From NCBI GenBank assembly GCA_963513935.1, contig OY740768.1:12941993-13005992 (forward strand): 64,000 bases of DNA, given 5' to 3'. The stretch comes from Aphrophora alni. Taxonomy: Eukaryota; Arthropoda; Insecta; Hemiptera; Aphrophoridae. Each line of letters opens with the position of its first letter. The first letter of the stretch is position 1. Under the pieces are notes generated by a model, which had not been told where the DNA came from, did not search any database, and saw nothing but the letters and a program-made list of their open reading frames with translations. This document shows positions 36,961 through 48,444 of the stretch, in pieces. The position numbers and the translations under genes are program-made.

Positions 36961-38044
36961 TATCTTTTTGAGCTGCCAACTCATTCCTCCCATAAAACAC
37001 GACTGTCATCAACGTTTTTAATATTTTGGAGTCGTCCATACTTGCGACAAGTCCACCTCAGGGGAACCTCGCCTTGTAACGACGACTTCTTTAAAACTGT
37101 TCCTTCCTAACTTGGCGGAAGATAAAAATAATAATATTGGCCGTAACATTATAAATAAATACACAAACAAAACAAATGGTTGAGTTAAAATAGAACCTAT
37201 TTTTTCTTGATAAATCATTAATTTATCAAAACAATCTATGTTAAAAAATTGTAATAATTTGAAAAGAAATTTAAAACTTGTTTCAACAGTACATCTTTGT
37301 ACGGTCCATGATTGGTATTGATAATCATAGGTCTAAATGTTGCCTACACAATGGCTGTTTAAAAACTAATATGAAAAACATATTGAATTGCCACCATTAA
37401 TTGTGTTAATATCCCTCCCATGTAACTACTTTAAGCTTGATAAATGACAATAATTATTTTGTGTTTTGTAATGACAATCGATACTTATAATTGGTCGAAA
37501 CTAGCGCTAGGCGATATATTATGCAAATATTATTGTCGTAATTAGTTAATTGTCAAACATATTCGCGCTTTTAGTGTCGAGATTTTTTAGTTGATAATAG
37601 TCGTTTTAATATTATTTACTTCCTAATAAAGTATTTTCATTTTTAAATAAATTAAATCATCCTCAGAGTCTGTGCGCGAGAATGCATGTAGGGACATTTA
37701 CATAATCATAAATTCCCATTAACTTTATTTATAGTACTTAAAAAAACAGTAATCATTTCAGAAAAAACATAATCAAACAAAAATGAACACATCGATTTGA
37801 TTCAATATATATTAATTAAGCTAGTTAAACAAAATTTGACGGAATCTTTCTAGTGAAGGGTTGCTTTTATGAGTGCACGTCTATGGGTCACCCCATCTCC
37901 CGAGGGACCGAATGTCAAAATAAGTACTTATTAAAGTAGTTCCCCGAGGAAGATACTGGTAGACAAAATTTAATAGGTGAAAAAATAATGAATTTAAGGT
38001 GGGGCGGTACAATTTCCACCTTAACATTGTTATACAATCACTTT
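36961..38044. other. Unassigned; moderate-GC block at 36940-37110
   Basis: 36940-37110 is less AT-rich and open on both strands for 60-90 codons, with no recognised family. 37111-37850 is AT-rich. 37870-37960 (around CCCCATCTCCCGAGGGACC) is again higher in GC, without a frame. Confidence 0.3.
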
Positions 38045-38190
38045 AACGGCGGTCATTTTAATTACGGTCATCCAAAAATAATTTCCTTTGCGTCATTTTT
38101 ATTGTCTCATCAAGCTCATTAAAAAGATGTATCACTTGACCATGTATCCTATTTAACGTTGTTGAATAATCCCACGATATACTGTAAACT
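38045..38190 (+). repeat. Dispersed repeat, second copy of 655-790
   Basis: Contains GGTCATTTTAATTACGGTC, TTTCCTTTGCGTC and GATGTATCACTTGAC in the same order and orientation as the copy at 655-790. Confidence 0.5.
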
Positions 38191-38539
38191 TGTAAAGTTT
38201 TGCACCAGAAGGGTGCAAGTTTTGTTTTAACTTACATATTGTCTCACCTGACTTAGTGCAACAATTCTTCAATCCATTGTTTTATATATAAGTCGACAAA
38301 ATAGCCTTCCCAAACAGAATTCTTTACTACTCGTAGCGCCAAAATATTCCTGGGTTGACACCGTAACTTTTTTCACATCCACGCTTTGAACCCGTGACTT
38401 TTTAGAGTTCTATTCACACAAAAAATGGGAGGTAAGCTTATATTTATAAAATTTTAATTCACAATTTGACAGTAAACGTTGATGTGAAACCTCTTTGTGC
38501 AAACTGAATTTTTTTTTCTTTTTAAGTAACAAAACTAAA

Positions 38540-38700
38540 GATTTATTAGGTACAACATTACATGTCAATGAAACAAATATAATTTATCATTTTACATGTC
38601 AAAACCGTCTTAAAGAATATATCGGCCTAACAAGATATTCCCGAAGAAAATACTTGTCAGGATTTCGTTTTCAGGCAGTTCACTATAATGTGTAACAACG
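38540..38700 (+). pseudogene. Penelope-like element fragment: GIY-YIG endonuclease remnant
   Basis: The plus-strand frame ending at 38692 includes NETNIIYHFTCQ, followed after seven residues by EYIGLTRYSRRKY. This fits the GIY-YIG nuclease at the C-terminus of Penelope-like reverse transcriptases: a hydrophobic (V/I)IY strand, a Cys-containing spacer, YIG and T.R. In the family this domain nicks target DNA for insertion. Only about 45 residues can be aligned. The frame ends soon after, where the family would continue with a Glu-containing helix. Downstream bases to about 38830 may be further decayed coding sequence. It is a truncated relic with no reverse transcriptase domain nearby. Confidence 0.6.
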
Positions 38701-39189
38701 GTTTCCGCGTATTCTGTAAACAATAACAAAGTTTTGGACATTGTTCTAACTTAAAGTCATAACCTTCCAATAAATAAATTAAAATTACAAACGGAGCTAG
38801 GTCACCAAATCATACTGCGGGAAACGATTCTAGATAGTAAATAATAAAAATTATTAATAACATTGTTCTAATTCGTCTTTTAATAATTATAATAAAGGTT
38901 TTTTTTTTTAAATAAACTAAATTTTAAAATATTTTCTATTTTAATGTCGTTTAATGCAATGCGGAAAGCTTTTACCATAGAGTGAGACAAAGGTCGAACG
39001 AATCAATTATAAGAAAAATGGTTATGGTTTTAAATATGGTAATTTGAGTATTTTTGTATCCAGTTTCTTTGGATCGATCATCGTTTTCGTTGAAGGATAT
39101 TTTCAATCCCTCATCTTGAATTGAACTTTATTTTTTTTATTTTAAAGCGATAGAATTCACTTTACAAATGTTTAAAGACGCAAAACCTC
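38701..39189. other. Unassigned AT-rich sequence
   Basis: No feature recognised beyond possible decayed Penelope sequence in the first ~130 bp. Confidence 0.35.
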
Positions 39190-39400
39190 ACGATCATATA
39201 AAGACCCATAACCTTGGAATATTCTAATAACAACAAGATCGGAAGAGAATAAAAGTGGGTCAAGAGTGAAAAAGATGAGAAAATGAAAGAGAGGAGTCTA
39301 ACACAAGACTACATGAATAAACGTGTAAATCCAGTTAGGGACTCGGGATTGCTACATACGTACTTCAATATAGCTCCTGAGGAGTCAAGTATATTGTAGA
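39190..39400 (+). repeat. Family B dispersed repeat, copy 4
   Basis: AAGACCCATAACC..GAATATT, GGAAGAGAATAAAAGTGGGT, GAGGAGTCTAACACAAGAC, TAAATCCAGTTAGG, CTCGGGATTGC and AGCTCCTGAGGAGTC, in family order. Confidence 0.7.
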
Positions 39401-39789
39401 AAATTTATTACTTATGAGTTTTATTTACAGTGTGAATAATGTTTCATAATTATATTTCAATTTTAAAAGTGAGTATAAACCTAAATCCTAAACTATCTCT
39501 AATCAGTCTAAAATATTCAAAGAAAGAAGTATTTCGACACTTTTAGTAATAAGGAACAATATTTGCACACAGCTTGCCTCACGGAGTTTCTGCAGGTTTA
39601 TAAGGAAAAATAGTAACATTTAAATACCATACAAAATTTTCCTATAATCTGCTTGTTATCTATCTGCTTACCCATTTGAATTTTCAAAACGCTATTTTGC
39701 AAAAATTATAAAAACGTTGATGGATATTTTAATTGTTATTACACCATCGTTTTCAAAATTTAAAAAAAAAATCAAAAGCATAATATGTC

Positions 39790-40510
39790 ATATGATATCC
39801 TTCTTCTTAAGAAAAGTGTGCAAAAACATTGAACAAACTTTCCAACTCTCCCATCTCCCAAATCAATAGAAAAGGAATCAAAACTAATCATCACCAAAAC
39901 TGTCATTTCTGTGGTTGTAAATTTAAAAATGAAAATAATTCATGGACATTATTTTTGAATATATATTTATATATTTAAATAGGAGCCTACATTTTCTTAG
40001 CATGTGACATAAACACATTCACAAGTCGTATTTGATCCAAAGCGATCGTTTATTGACAGCAGGTATTGCTTTCTTGAACAATGATATTTTTTCCTTACGA
40101 TTTGTGTTTGTTTCATTAATTTTCACATTTTACTAAAATTTGAACGAACTCGTTAGAGCTGATTTAAAACAATTACGTTTTTTGAAATATCATTACCAAT
40201 TTTCTGGTATTTTACAGATAATTTACAAACCTGTCATATTTGAGAGAAAGCAACCAACACGTTCTGTTTGAATCATAACAGGCTATAGTTGAGTAAAATT
40301 TTATCAAAATCATTAGAGGCGATTTTGAGGCATTCGTTACTTCACAGTTTTTCCCTTATGACAGTTATCTCCACAATTTTATGAGCAAAAAATTGAAAAC
40401 AATCCTGAAATATATCCAAAATTGGATTAAAATCTGTTCGCCCTATTGGGTCGTAGCACCTCACATACGAGATTCGTCAGACATCATTCCAAAAATCACT
40501 TTTATAAACT
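39790..40510 (-). repeat. Family A copy (antisense), near full length
   Basis: Runs from the antisense tail (AAAAGTGTGCAAAAAC at about 39812; ATCATCACCAAAACTGTC at 39887) through TAGGAGCCTACATTTTCTT and TTTCACATTTTACTAAAATTTG-type sequence to the antisense head GTCAGACATCATTCCAAAAA at about 40478. The head-to-tail length of about 720 bp is the best size estimate for the family. Confidence 0.6.
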
Positions 40511-41340
40511 CGTGTGACCTTAAAACCGCAGAAACTATAAATCAATTTTTATACCTATCACCCTAACATAACTTTTCCCTATGCACGTATATGTAACAAA
40601 GAATAAAATTTTAACACAAAATACCATTAGGGAATGGATGCAAAATAAAAAATGACCTCTAAAATTTAAAACATCAAATTAAGACTTCTACATCGTTCAA
40701 AGTTTTAAAACTTCTTTTAATTCTTTATACTCGATAAACGCTTTGAAGAATAAATTAAATATTATTAAAAGAAACGCTTTTATAAGAGGAAACAACCAAA
40801 GACATGAAAAAGTCGTTGTTATTTTACATTAAACAATGTACAAGTGTAGTCAATAGAGAACAACTTTAAAACAAAACAATTTGAATATTAAAAAACAAAA
40901 GAAATGATTGTTTTAAAAACAATAATGGAATTGTAATTATAATGCGACTTTGTTTTTAAAATGTTTAAAACTAATTTAAGATTTCTTAATAGGATTAAAT
41001 AAAAAAACTGCTTAAGTTTCTTTCTGATATGAAAAAGTTCTTATTTAATTATTTCTTACAACGTCTGTTATTTTATTTCTAAGTCATACAACTTCAGTAT
41101 TTACAAAAGATAATTTTTTAAAAATAAAAACAGTCGATGGTTGGTGAAGCTTCATATTAAGGAAAAGAAGTTTACCAATACAGTAATGAGGAATTGAAAT
41201 GACACAACGCGTAATGAGCCGGTGTCTAGTATAGCTATGGTGACATTAAATATTACGATTTTAATCTATCATACACATGTGGGAATTCTATCTTATTACT
41301 ATCGTATTTTTATTACTAATTAAAACTATTTCTTTTTCTT
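40511..41340. other. Unassigned AT-rich sequence
   Basis: No feature recognised. Confidence 0.4.
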
Positions 41341-41590
41341 CTCGTTTAAAGGCGAAAAACCACTTAGTCCTCATCGCCAATAAAATAAAAAGAATATAAA
41401 ATAAAGACTCCTAGCCACCGAATACTGTAATTGCGGTGGGTCGGAAGAGAACAAGACTTGGTCAAGAGACCTGATAGAAAAGATACAACAATTCCCAAGA
41501 TTACATGAAAAACTGTGTACATCCAGCTAGGTGTTTCTGGTATCCAAGGGTTCACTATATAGTGAGCTCTAAAAGGCACTACTTACTGAT
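41341..41590 (+). repeat. Family B dispersed repeat, copy 5
   Basis: The best preserved 5' part together with the copy at 51288: TTTAAAGGCGAAAAACC, CTCATCGCC, AATAAAGACTCCTAGCC, GAAGAGAACAAGACTTGGTC, CATCCAGCTAGG and TTCACTATATAGTGAGCTC. The short frame on the minus strand here is not a gene. Confidence 0.7.
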
Positions 41591-41739
41591 GTTGCTATAG
41601 CAGGTTAAATTTATTGTATACCTACATATCTCCACCCATGTTTTTCCTATTTTGTTTTGCATCCTCACATGAGAAAGTTACGTGATGAATCAAAAAATCG
41701 ACAGATTCGTCCGTTTTCAGTTTCTTTAATTTAAAAAAA

Positions 41740-42302
41740 AAAAAGTAGTTTTTGGAATGATTTCTGTCCGTCATGTGTGAAATGCACTACAGCGTAAACA
41801 ATTTAATTGATTTATTCAAATTTGATAAGGGTATATTTCTGTACCTTTTTCTGACATTAAAAAAAAACAATAAATTTCAGTTTTCAAAAAAAAAACTATA
41901 ACAATTTTCATCAAACTTTATTTAAGTGATTCAAGCAAAACGTATTGGTTGCCATTCTCCAAAGATGTAGGTCCGTTAGTTGCGAGTAAAAAACAAAAAC
42001 TAGCCATGGGATTATTATAAATGAAGCAATTTTTCAAAATCGCCTCTACCGCTTTCAAATTTTGAGGAAACATAAAGATTAATTATTCAAACCCGTGTGC
42101 AAATTTCAAGTAGCCTACCTAATAAAATTTTACGGTTTAACAGAAATTGGCGAAAAATATAATTGAAACTTATTATTGAAATATAAACGGCCGTTATTAA
42201 AAAAAAATCGATTTTAATTAAAAGCGATTTCGGCAAAGGACGTGTTTGTGGCACAAACGAAGCAAGTTTAGGCACTTATTTATAAAACGGCTTCTATACT
42301 AT
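41740..42302 (+). repeat. Family A copy (sense), 5' flank of the 126-bp array
   Basis: Head TTTGGAATGATTTCTGTCCG at about 41752, then ACAATTTTCATCAAACTTTA, TTCAAATTTTGAGGAAACA, AACCCGTGTGCAAATTTC, CGATTTTAATTAAAAGCG and CACAAACGAAGCAAGTTTAG. The family A sequence expected next (CACTTTTTGACTGACAACTA, GAAGTGATATTTTTGGTGAC) is exactly what the first 126-bp unit contains, so the array starts inside this copy. Confidence 0.65.
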
Positions 42303-45300
42303 TTAGTTTTACTTTTAGACTGAAACTATTGGAGTGATATTTTTGGTGACTAGTAGTTTTGGGAATATAGAAGCTGTTCGAAAAGTAAACAGCTGGAGCT
42401 GCTGTTGTAGATACGAGTCACTTCATACTTAGTTTTACTTTTATACTGAAACTATTGAAGTGATATTTTTGGTGACTAGTAGTTTTGGGAATATAGAAGC
42501 TGTTCGAAAAGTAAACAGCTGGAGCTGCTGTTGTAGATACGAGTCACTTCATACTTAGTTTTACTTTTATACTGAAACTATTGAAGTGATATTTTTGGTG
42601 ACTAGTAGTTTTGGGAATATAGAAGCTGTTCGAAAAGTAAACAGCTAGAGCTGCTGTTGTAGATACGAGTCACTTCATACTTAGTTTTACTTTTATACTG
42701 AAACTATTGAAGTGATATTTTTGGTGACTAGTAGTTTTGGGAATATAGAAGCTGTTCGAAAAGTAAACAGCTAGAGCTGCTGTTGTAGATACGAGTCACT
42801 TCATACTTAGTTTTACTTTTATACTGAAACTATTGAAGTGATATTTTTGGTGACTAGTAGTTTTGGGAATATAGAAGCTGTTCGAAAAGTAAACAGCTGG
42901 AGCTGCTGTTGTAGATACGAGTCACTTCATACTTAGTTTTACTTTTATACTGATACTATTGAAGTGATATTTTTGGTGACTAGTAGTTTTGGGAATATAG
43001 AAGCTGTTCGAAAAGTAAACAGCTGGAGCTGCTGTTGTAGATACGAGTCACTTCATACTTAGTTTTACTTTTAGACTGAAACTATTGAAGTGATATTTTT
43101 GGTGACTAGTAGTTTTGGGAATATAGAAGCTGTTCGAAAAGTAAACAGCTGGAGCTGCTGTTGTAGATACGAGTCACTTCATACTTAGTTTTACTTTTAG
43201 ACTGAAACTATTGAAGTGATATTTTTGGTGACTAGTAGTTTTGGGAATATAGAAGCTGTTCGAAAAGTAAACAGCTGGAGCTGCTGTTGTAGATACGAGT
43301 CACTTCATACTTAGTTTTACTTTTAGACTGAAACTATTGAAGTGATATTTTTGGTGACTAGTAGTTTTGGGAATATAGAAGCTGTTCGAAAAGTAAACAG
43401 CTAGAGCTGCTGTTGTAGATACGAGTCACTTCATACTTAGTTTTACTTTTATACTGAAACTATTGAAGTGATATTTTTGGTGACTAGTAGTTTTGGGAAT
43501 ATAGAAGCTGTTCGAAAAGTAAACAGCTGGAGCTGCTGTTGTAGATACGAGTCACTTCATACTTAGTTTTACTCTTATACTGAAACTATTGAAGTGATAT
43601 TTTTGGTGACTAGTAGTTTTGGGAATATAGAAGCTGTTCGAAAAGTAAACAGCTGGAGCTGCTGTTGTAGATACGAGTCACTTCATACTTAGTTTTACTT
43701 TTAGACTGAAACTATTGGAGTGATATTTTTGGTGACTAGTAGTTTTGGGAATATAGAAGCTGTTCGAAAAGTAAACAGCTAGAGCTGCTGTTGTAGATAC
43801 GAGTCACTTCATACTTAGTTTTACTTTTATACTGAAACTATTGAAGTGATATTTTTGGTGACTAGTAGTTTTGGGAATATAGAAGCTGTTCGAAAAGTAA
43901 ACAGCTGGAGCTGCTGTTGTAGATACGAGTCACTTCATACTTAGTTTTACTTTTAGACTGAAACTATTGGAGTGATATTTTTGGTGACTAGTAGTTTTGG
44001 GAATATAGAAGCTGTTCGAAAAGTAAACAGCTAGAGCTGCTGTTGTAGATACGAGTCACTTCATACTTAGTTTTACTTTTATACTGAAACTATTGAAGTG
44101 ATATTTTTGGTGACTAGTAGTTTTGGGAATATAGAAGCTGTTCGAAAAGTAAACAGCTAGAGCTGCTGTTGTAGATACGAGTCACTTCATACTTAGTTTT
44201 ACTTTTATACTGAAACTATTGAAGTGATATTTTTGGTGACTAGTAGTTTTGGGAATATAGAAGCTGTTCGAAAAGTAAACAGCTGGAGCTGCTGTTGTAG
44301 ATACGAGTCACTTCATACTTAGTTTTACTTTTATACTGAAACTATTGAAGTGATATTTTTGGTGACTAGTAGTTTTGGGAATATAGAAGCTGTTCGAAAA
44401 GTAAACAGCTAGAGCTGCTGTTGTAGATACGAGTCACTTCATACTTAGTTTTACTTTTATACTGAAACTATTGAAGTGATATTTTTGGTGACTAGTAGTT
44501 TTGGGAATATAGAAGCTGTTCGAAAAGTAAACAGCTGGAGCTGCTGTTGTAGATACGAGTCACTTCATACTTAGTTTTACTTTTAGACTGAAACTATTGA
44601 AGTGATATTTTTGGTGACTAGTAGTTTTGGGAATATAGAAGCTGTTCGAAAAGTAAACAGCTGGAGCTGCTGTTGTAGATACGAGTCACTTCATGCTTAG
44701 TTTTACTTTTATACTGAAACTATTGAAGTGATATTTTTGGTGACTAGTAGTTTTGGGAATATAGAAGCTGTTCGAAAAGTAAACAGCTAGAGCTGCTGTT
44801 GTAGATACGAGTCACTTCATACTTAGTTTTACTTTTATACTGAAACTATTGAAGTGATATTTTTGGTGACTAGTGGTTTTGGGAATATAGAAGCTGTTCG
44901 AAAAGTAAACAGCTGGAGCTGCTGTTGTAGATACGGGTCAATTCATGCTTAGTTTTACTTTTAAACTGAGACTATTGAAGTGATATTTTTGGTGACTAGT
45001 AGTTTTGGGAATATAGAAGCTGTTCGAAAAGTAAACAGCTGGAGCTGCTGTTGTAGATACGAGTCACTTCATACTTAGTTTTACTTTTAGACTGAAACTA
45101 TTGAAGTGATATTTTTAGTGACTAGTAGTTTTGGGAATATAGAAGCTGTTCGAAAAGTAAACAGCTAGAGCTGCTGTTGTAGATACGAGTCACTTCATAC
45201 TTAGTTTTACTTTTATACTGAAACTATTGAAGTGATATTTTTGGTGACTAGTAGTTTTGGGAATATAGAAGCTGTTCGAAAAGTAAACAGCTAGAGCTGC

Positions 45301-46820
45301 TGTTGTAGATACGAGTCACTTCATACTTAGTTTTACTTTTATACTGAAACTATTGAAGTGATATTTTTGGTGACTAGTAGTTTTGGGAATATAGAAGCTG
45401 TTCGAAAAGTAAACAGCTGGAGCAGCTGTTGTAGATACGAGTCACTTCATACTTCGTTTTACTTTTATACTGAAACTATTGAAGTGATATTTTTGGTGAC
45501 TAGTAGTTTTGGGAATATAGAAGCTGTTCGAAAAGTAAACAGCTAGAGCTGCTGTTGTAGATACGAGTCACTTCATACTTAGTTTTACTTTTATACTGAA
45601 ACTATTGAAGTGATATTTTTGGTGACTAGTGGTTTTGGGAATATAGAAGCTGTTCGAAAAGTAAACAGCTGGAGCTGCTGTTGTAGATACGAGTCACTTC
45701 ATACTTAGTTTTACTTTTATACTGAAACTATTGAAGTGATATTTTTGGTGACTAGTAGTTTTGGGAATATAGAAGCTGTTCGAAAAGTAAACAGCTGGAG
45801 CTGCTGTTGTAGATACGAGTCACTTCATACTTAGTTTTACTTTTAGACTGAAACTATTGAAGTGATATTTTTGGTGACTAGTTTTGGAAATATAGAAGCT
45901 GTTCGAAAACTAAACAGCTGGGGCTGCTGTTGTAAATACGAGTCAATTCATAGTTAGTTTTACTTTTAGACTGAAACTATTGAAGTGATATTTTTGGTGA
46001 CTAGTAGTTTTGGGAATATAGAAGCTGTTCGAAAAGTAAACAGCTAGAGCTGCTGTTGTAGATACGAGTCACTTCATACTTAGTTTTACTTTTATACTGA
46101 AACTATTGAAGTGATATTTTTGGTGACTAGTGGTTTTGGGAATATAGAAGCTGTTCGAAAAGTAAACAGCTAGAGCTGCTGTTGTAGATACGAGTCACTT
46201 CATACTTAGTTGTACTTTTAAACTGAAACTATTGAAGTGATATTTTTGGTGACTAGTTTTGGGAATATAGAAGCTGTTCGAAAAGTAAACAGCTGGGGCT
46301 GCTGTTGTAGATACGAGTCAATTCATAGTTAGTTTTACTTTTAGATGAAACTATTGAAGTGATATTTTTGGTGACTAGTAGTTTTGGGAATATAGAAGCT
46401 GTTCGAAAAGTAAACAGCTGGAGCTGCTGTTGTAGATACGAGTCACTTCATACTTAGTTTTACTTTTATACTGAAACTATTGAAGTGATATTTTTGGTGA
46501 CTAGTTTTGGAAATATAGAAGCTGTTCGAAAAGTAAACAGCTGGGGCTGCTGTTGTAGATACGAGTCAATTCATAGTTAGTTTTACTTTTAGATGAAACT
46601 ATTGAAGTGATATTTTTGGTGACTAGTTTTGGAAATATAGAAGCTGTTCGAAAAGTAAACAGCTGGGGCTGCTGTTGTAGATACGAGTCAATTCATAGTT
46701 AGTTTTACTTTTAGATGAAACTATTGAAGTGATATTTTTGGTGACTAGTTTTGGAAATATAGAAGCTGTTCGAAAAGTAAACAGCTGGGGCTGCTGTTGT
46801 AGATACGAGTCAATTCGTAC
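42303..46820. repeat. Satellite-like array: 36 units of 126 bp
   Basis: TTAGTTTTACTTTTANACTG recurs every 126 bp from 42303, with units shortened to 122-125 bp only among the last eight. Copies differ at few sites: T/G in TTTTAKACTG, A/G in CAGCTRGAGCT, and a class with GACTAGTTTTGG, CAGCTGGGGCT and GTCAATTCATAG. The last three units belong to that class and two are 122 bp. Each unit has a 7-bp stem (AGCTGTT/AACAGCT, 9-base loop, at 42372-42394 in unit 1). The first ~65 bp of the unit match family A. A 13-bp partial unit follows at 46821. Confidence 0.98.
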
Positions 46821-46849
46821 TTAGTTTTACTTAATTCATTTTATTAAAC

Positions 46850-46880
46850 CACATGTTTCATTCATTAAACATCATCAGGA
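46850..46880 (-). ncRNA. Hammerhead-like motif beside the array
   Basis: On the minus strand: CCTGATGATG, a short A/T hairpin, GAAACATGTG. CTGATGA fits the CUGANGA core exactly, and ACATGU could be stem III. But the following base is G, which is not allowed at position 17, and stem I pairing is weak. A degenerate relic at best. Confidence 0.25.
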
Positions 46881-47139
46881 TACTATTAGATGTGTGACAA
46901 AATAAGGAAGTAAGGAAAAGGGTGAACAAAAAATTTAGTTGAAGGAGGGAGAAAAAGTTATGAAAGATACAACGACCAGTGATTTGAGAGGAATACGTTA
47001 GAAGAAATTTATTCATTTAAGTTGGAAGTATGATATTGTAAAAGTCATCTAAAAAATTGTAATTTATGCTTCACAATCAACACTTTAATGGTTATATTGG
47101 TCTACAATCTCTCAACAACTCATCCGTAGGCCTAATAAC

Positions 47140-47240
47140 TATCGGTGCGTCAAATCCCAAGGGATTCCAGCTGGATCTACATCTTTCGTCATCTAGTCTT
47201 GGGTTAGATCTCTATCTTTAATCTTTCCTATCAGATCTCT
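47140..47240 (-). repeat. Family B fragment, copy 6 (antisense)
   Basis: The minus strand reads AGATAGAGATCTAACCCAAG, ACTAGATGACG, AAAGATGTAGATCCAGCTGG, AATCCCTTGGGATTTG. Both ends are lost. Confidence 0.55.
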
Positions 47241-47319
47241 GTTCACTTCCAACTCTGACAGTATTAGAGTATTAGAATATAGAAGAAAATGAACCATATA
47301 ATAAAAAATGGAGTCTGAA

Positions 47320-47365
47320 ATAAGTGAAATAAGTCTATGAAATGTAAGTGTAACGCAACCTATAT
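47320..47365 (+). pseudogene. Penelope-like GIY-YIG scrap (KCKCNATYIGQ)
   Basis: The plus frame AAATGTAAGTGTAACGCAAC continues TATATAGGCCAA and reads K-C-K-C-N-A-T-Y-I-G-Q. The Cys-X-Cys then Y-I-G-Q pattern is typical of the Penelope-like GIY-YIG domain. The frame is then interrupted at about 47374 by a GC-rich transposon end. It is very short, so the call rests on one motif, supported by the hammerhead-like motif about 700 bp downstream at 48047. Confidence 0.45.
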
Positions 47366-47373
47366 AGGCCAAA

Positions 47374-47470
47374 ACCAGGGCCGGATTTCCTGATAGGCCC
47401 GGTAGGCCCGGGCCTATGGGCGCAAGCTCCCAGGGGGCGTACGGCCGAGAGAATTTTTTTTTTTTAATAT
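47374..47470 (+). mobile_element. hAT-like transposon terminus (CAGGGCCGG...)
   Basis: A GC-rich stretch in AT-rich DNA begins CAGGGCCGGATTTCCTGATA and contains TAGGCCCGG / CCGGGCCTA, a perfect 9-bp hairpin stem. It is followed by GGGCGCAAGCTCCC and GGGGGCGTACGGCC and ends in a T run. CAGGGCCGGA-type ends are known from hAT (Zaphod-like) DNA transposons in many animals, from general knowledge. No matching right terminus was found, so it is a solo or deleted end. It interrupts the Penelope scrap. Confidence 0.45.
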
Positions 47471-48046
47471 CTAGAAATAAAAATAAATAGCCGCAACTTA
47501 ACATATTTTATTTGTTTCAGTCCCACAAACATGAGCTCACTATTTAATACATAAAATTACTAAAAGTGTTTTAAGACGGCATTTTGTTAAGCCCAGAACC
47601 AAGTAAATTAATCAAAAACCTTGGCCCAAAACAGGGCGAAAGTTAAAAAGAAGATTTAGTAAACATTTTGGGTAGTACAAATACGAAAAGAGAATGTCAC
47701 ATTACGGTACTCAGTTATTAAAAGAGGGCCATATCCATTAGGAAATGAAAGCCTCTTTGAGATTATTACATCAGTGCAACAAAGGAAGAGGTAGAAACCT
47801 CTTGGAAAGTATATAAATTTGTAAACTAAAGATAAACGGAGAAAATATTATTAACTAGCAAATTTATAACTAATCAGAAATAATGTTCTTAGACTTAAAA
47901 ATTTTAAAGAAAAAGATATAAGTTAGTTAATCCATTAAAGAAATAAGTTATTAAATTCACCAAAGTAAACAACGCGAGAGGTGGGGGCTTGGTGGAAGGA
48001 GGCGTGGCAAAGATGTATAACAAATTAATCCAGTACTAAATTAAGT
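47471..48046 (+). other. Unassigned; possibly decayed Penelope 3' sequence
   Basis: No frame survives. The position, between a YIGQ scrap and the motif at 48047, and A-rich plus-strand composition are compatible with the remainder of a decayed Penelope-like element, but I cannot align it. Confidence 0.25.
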
Positions 48047-48072
48047 CTTGAAGATGGAGTAACTCCGAAACG
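48047..48072 (+). ncRNA. Hammerhead-like motif downstream of Penelope scrap
   Basis: CTTGAAGAT followed by a perfect GGAG-TAA-CTCC hairpin and CGAAACGCG-type sequence. The order matches the other motifs (TTGAAGA, U, stem II, GAAAC), but no U at the expected stem III closure can be seen, so cleavage competence is doubtful. Confidence 0.35.
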
Positions 48073-48444
48073 CGCCGACAAATATAAATAATGAGAAAAT
48101 ACTAAGATTGGCAGAAGATTGTATTCAAATTAAGAAAATATTTACTATGTTTTGGCGTGTATTGAAGAAAGGACACTAGAGAGAATATAAAAGCGATTAA
48201 GTGCTATGGGACAACTATGAACTAGATAGAAGAATCAAGTAAAGGTGGAAGAGGAGAAGATGTAGAGAAACCATCAGGAATGGAAGGGGTCCAAACGACC
48301 AATCGAAGTGTGAACGTCAAAAATGATAATGATCTAAAACGATAAGAACTTACAACCCTAAAATATTTCACTTACATTGTATAATACTAGACACCAATTT
48401 AAGTGTCCCTAAAGGTAAACCACACGGCTCGTATTGAATACCAT

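Noticed and set aside
45358..45546. 62-codon frame made of two 126-bp units
   Set aside because: Open only because one unit lost its TAG. Neighbouring units are closed, so it is a repeat artefact.
42303..46820. CRISPR-like array
   Set aside because: Units are contiguous and almost identical throughout, with no unique spacers, and the DNA is eukaryotic.
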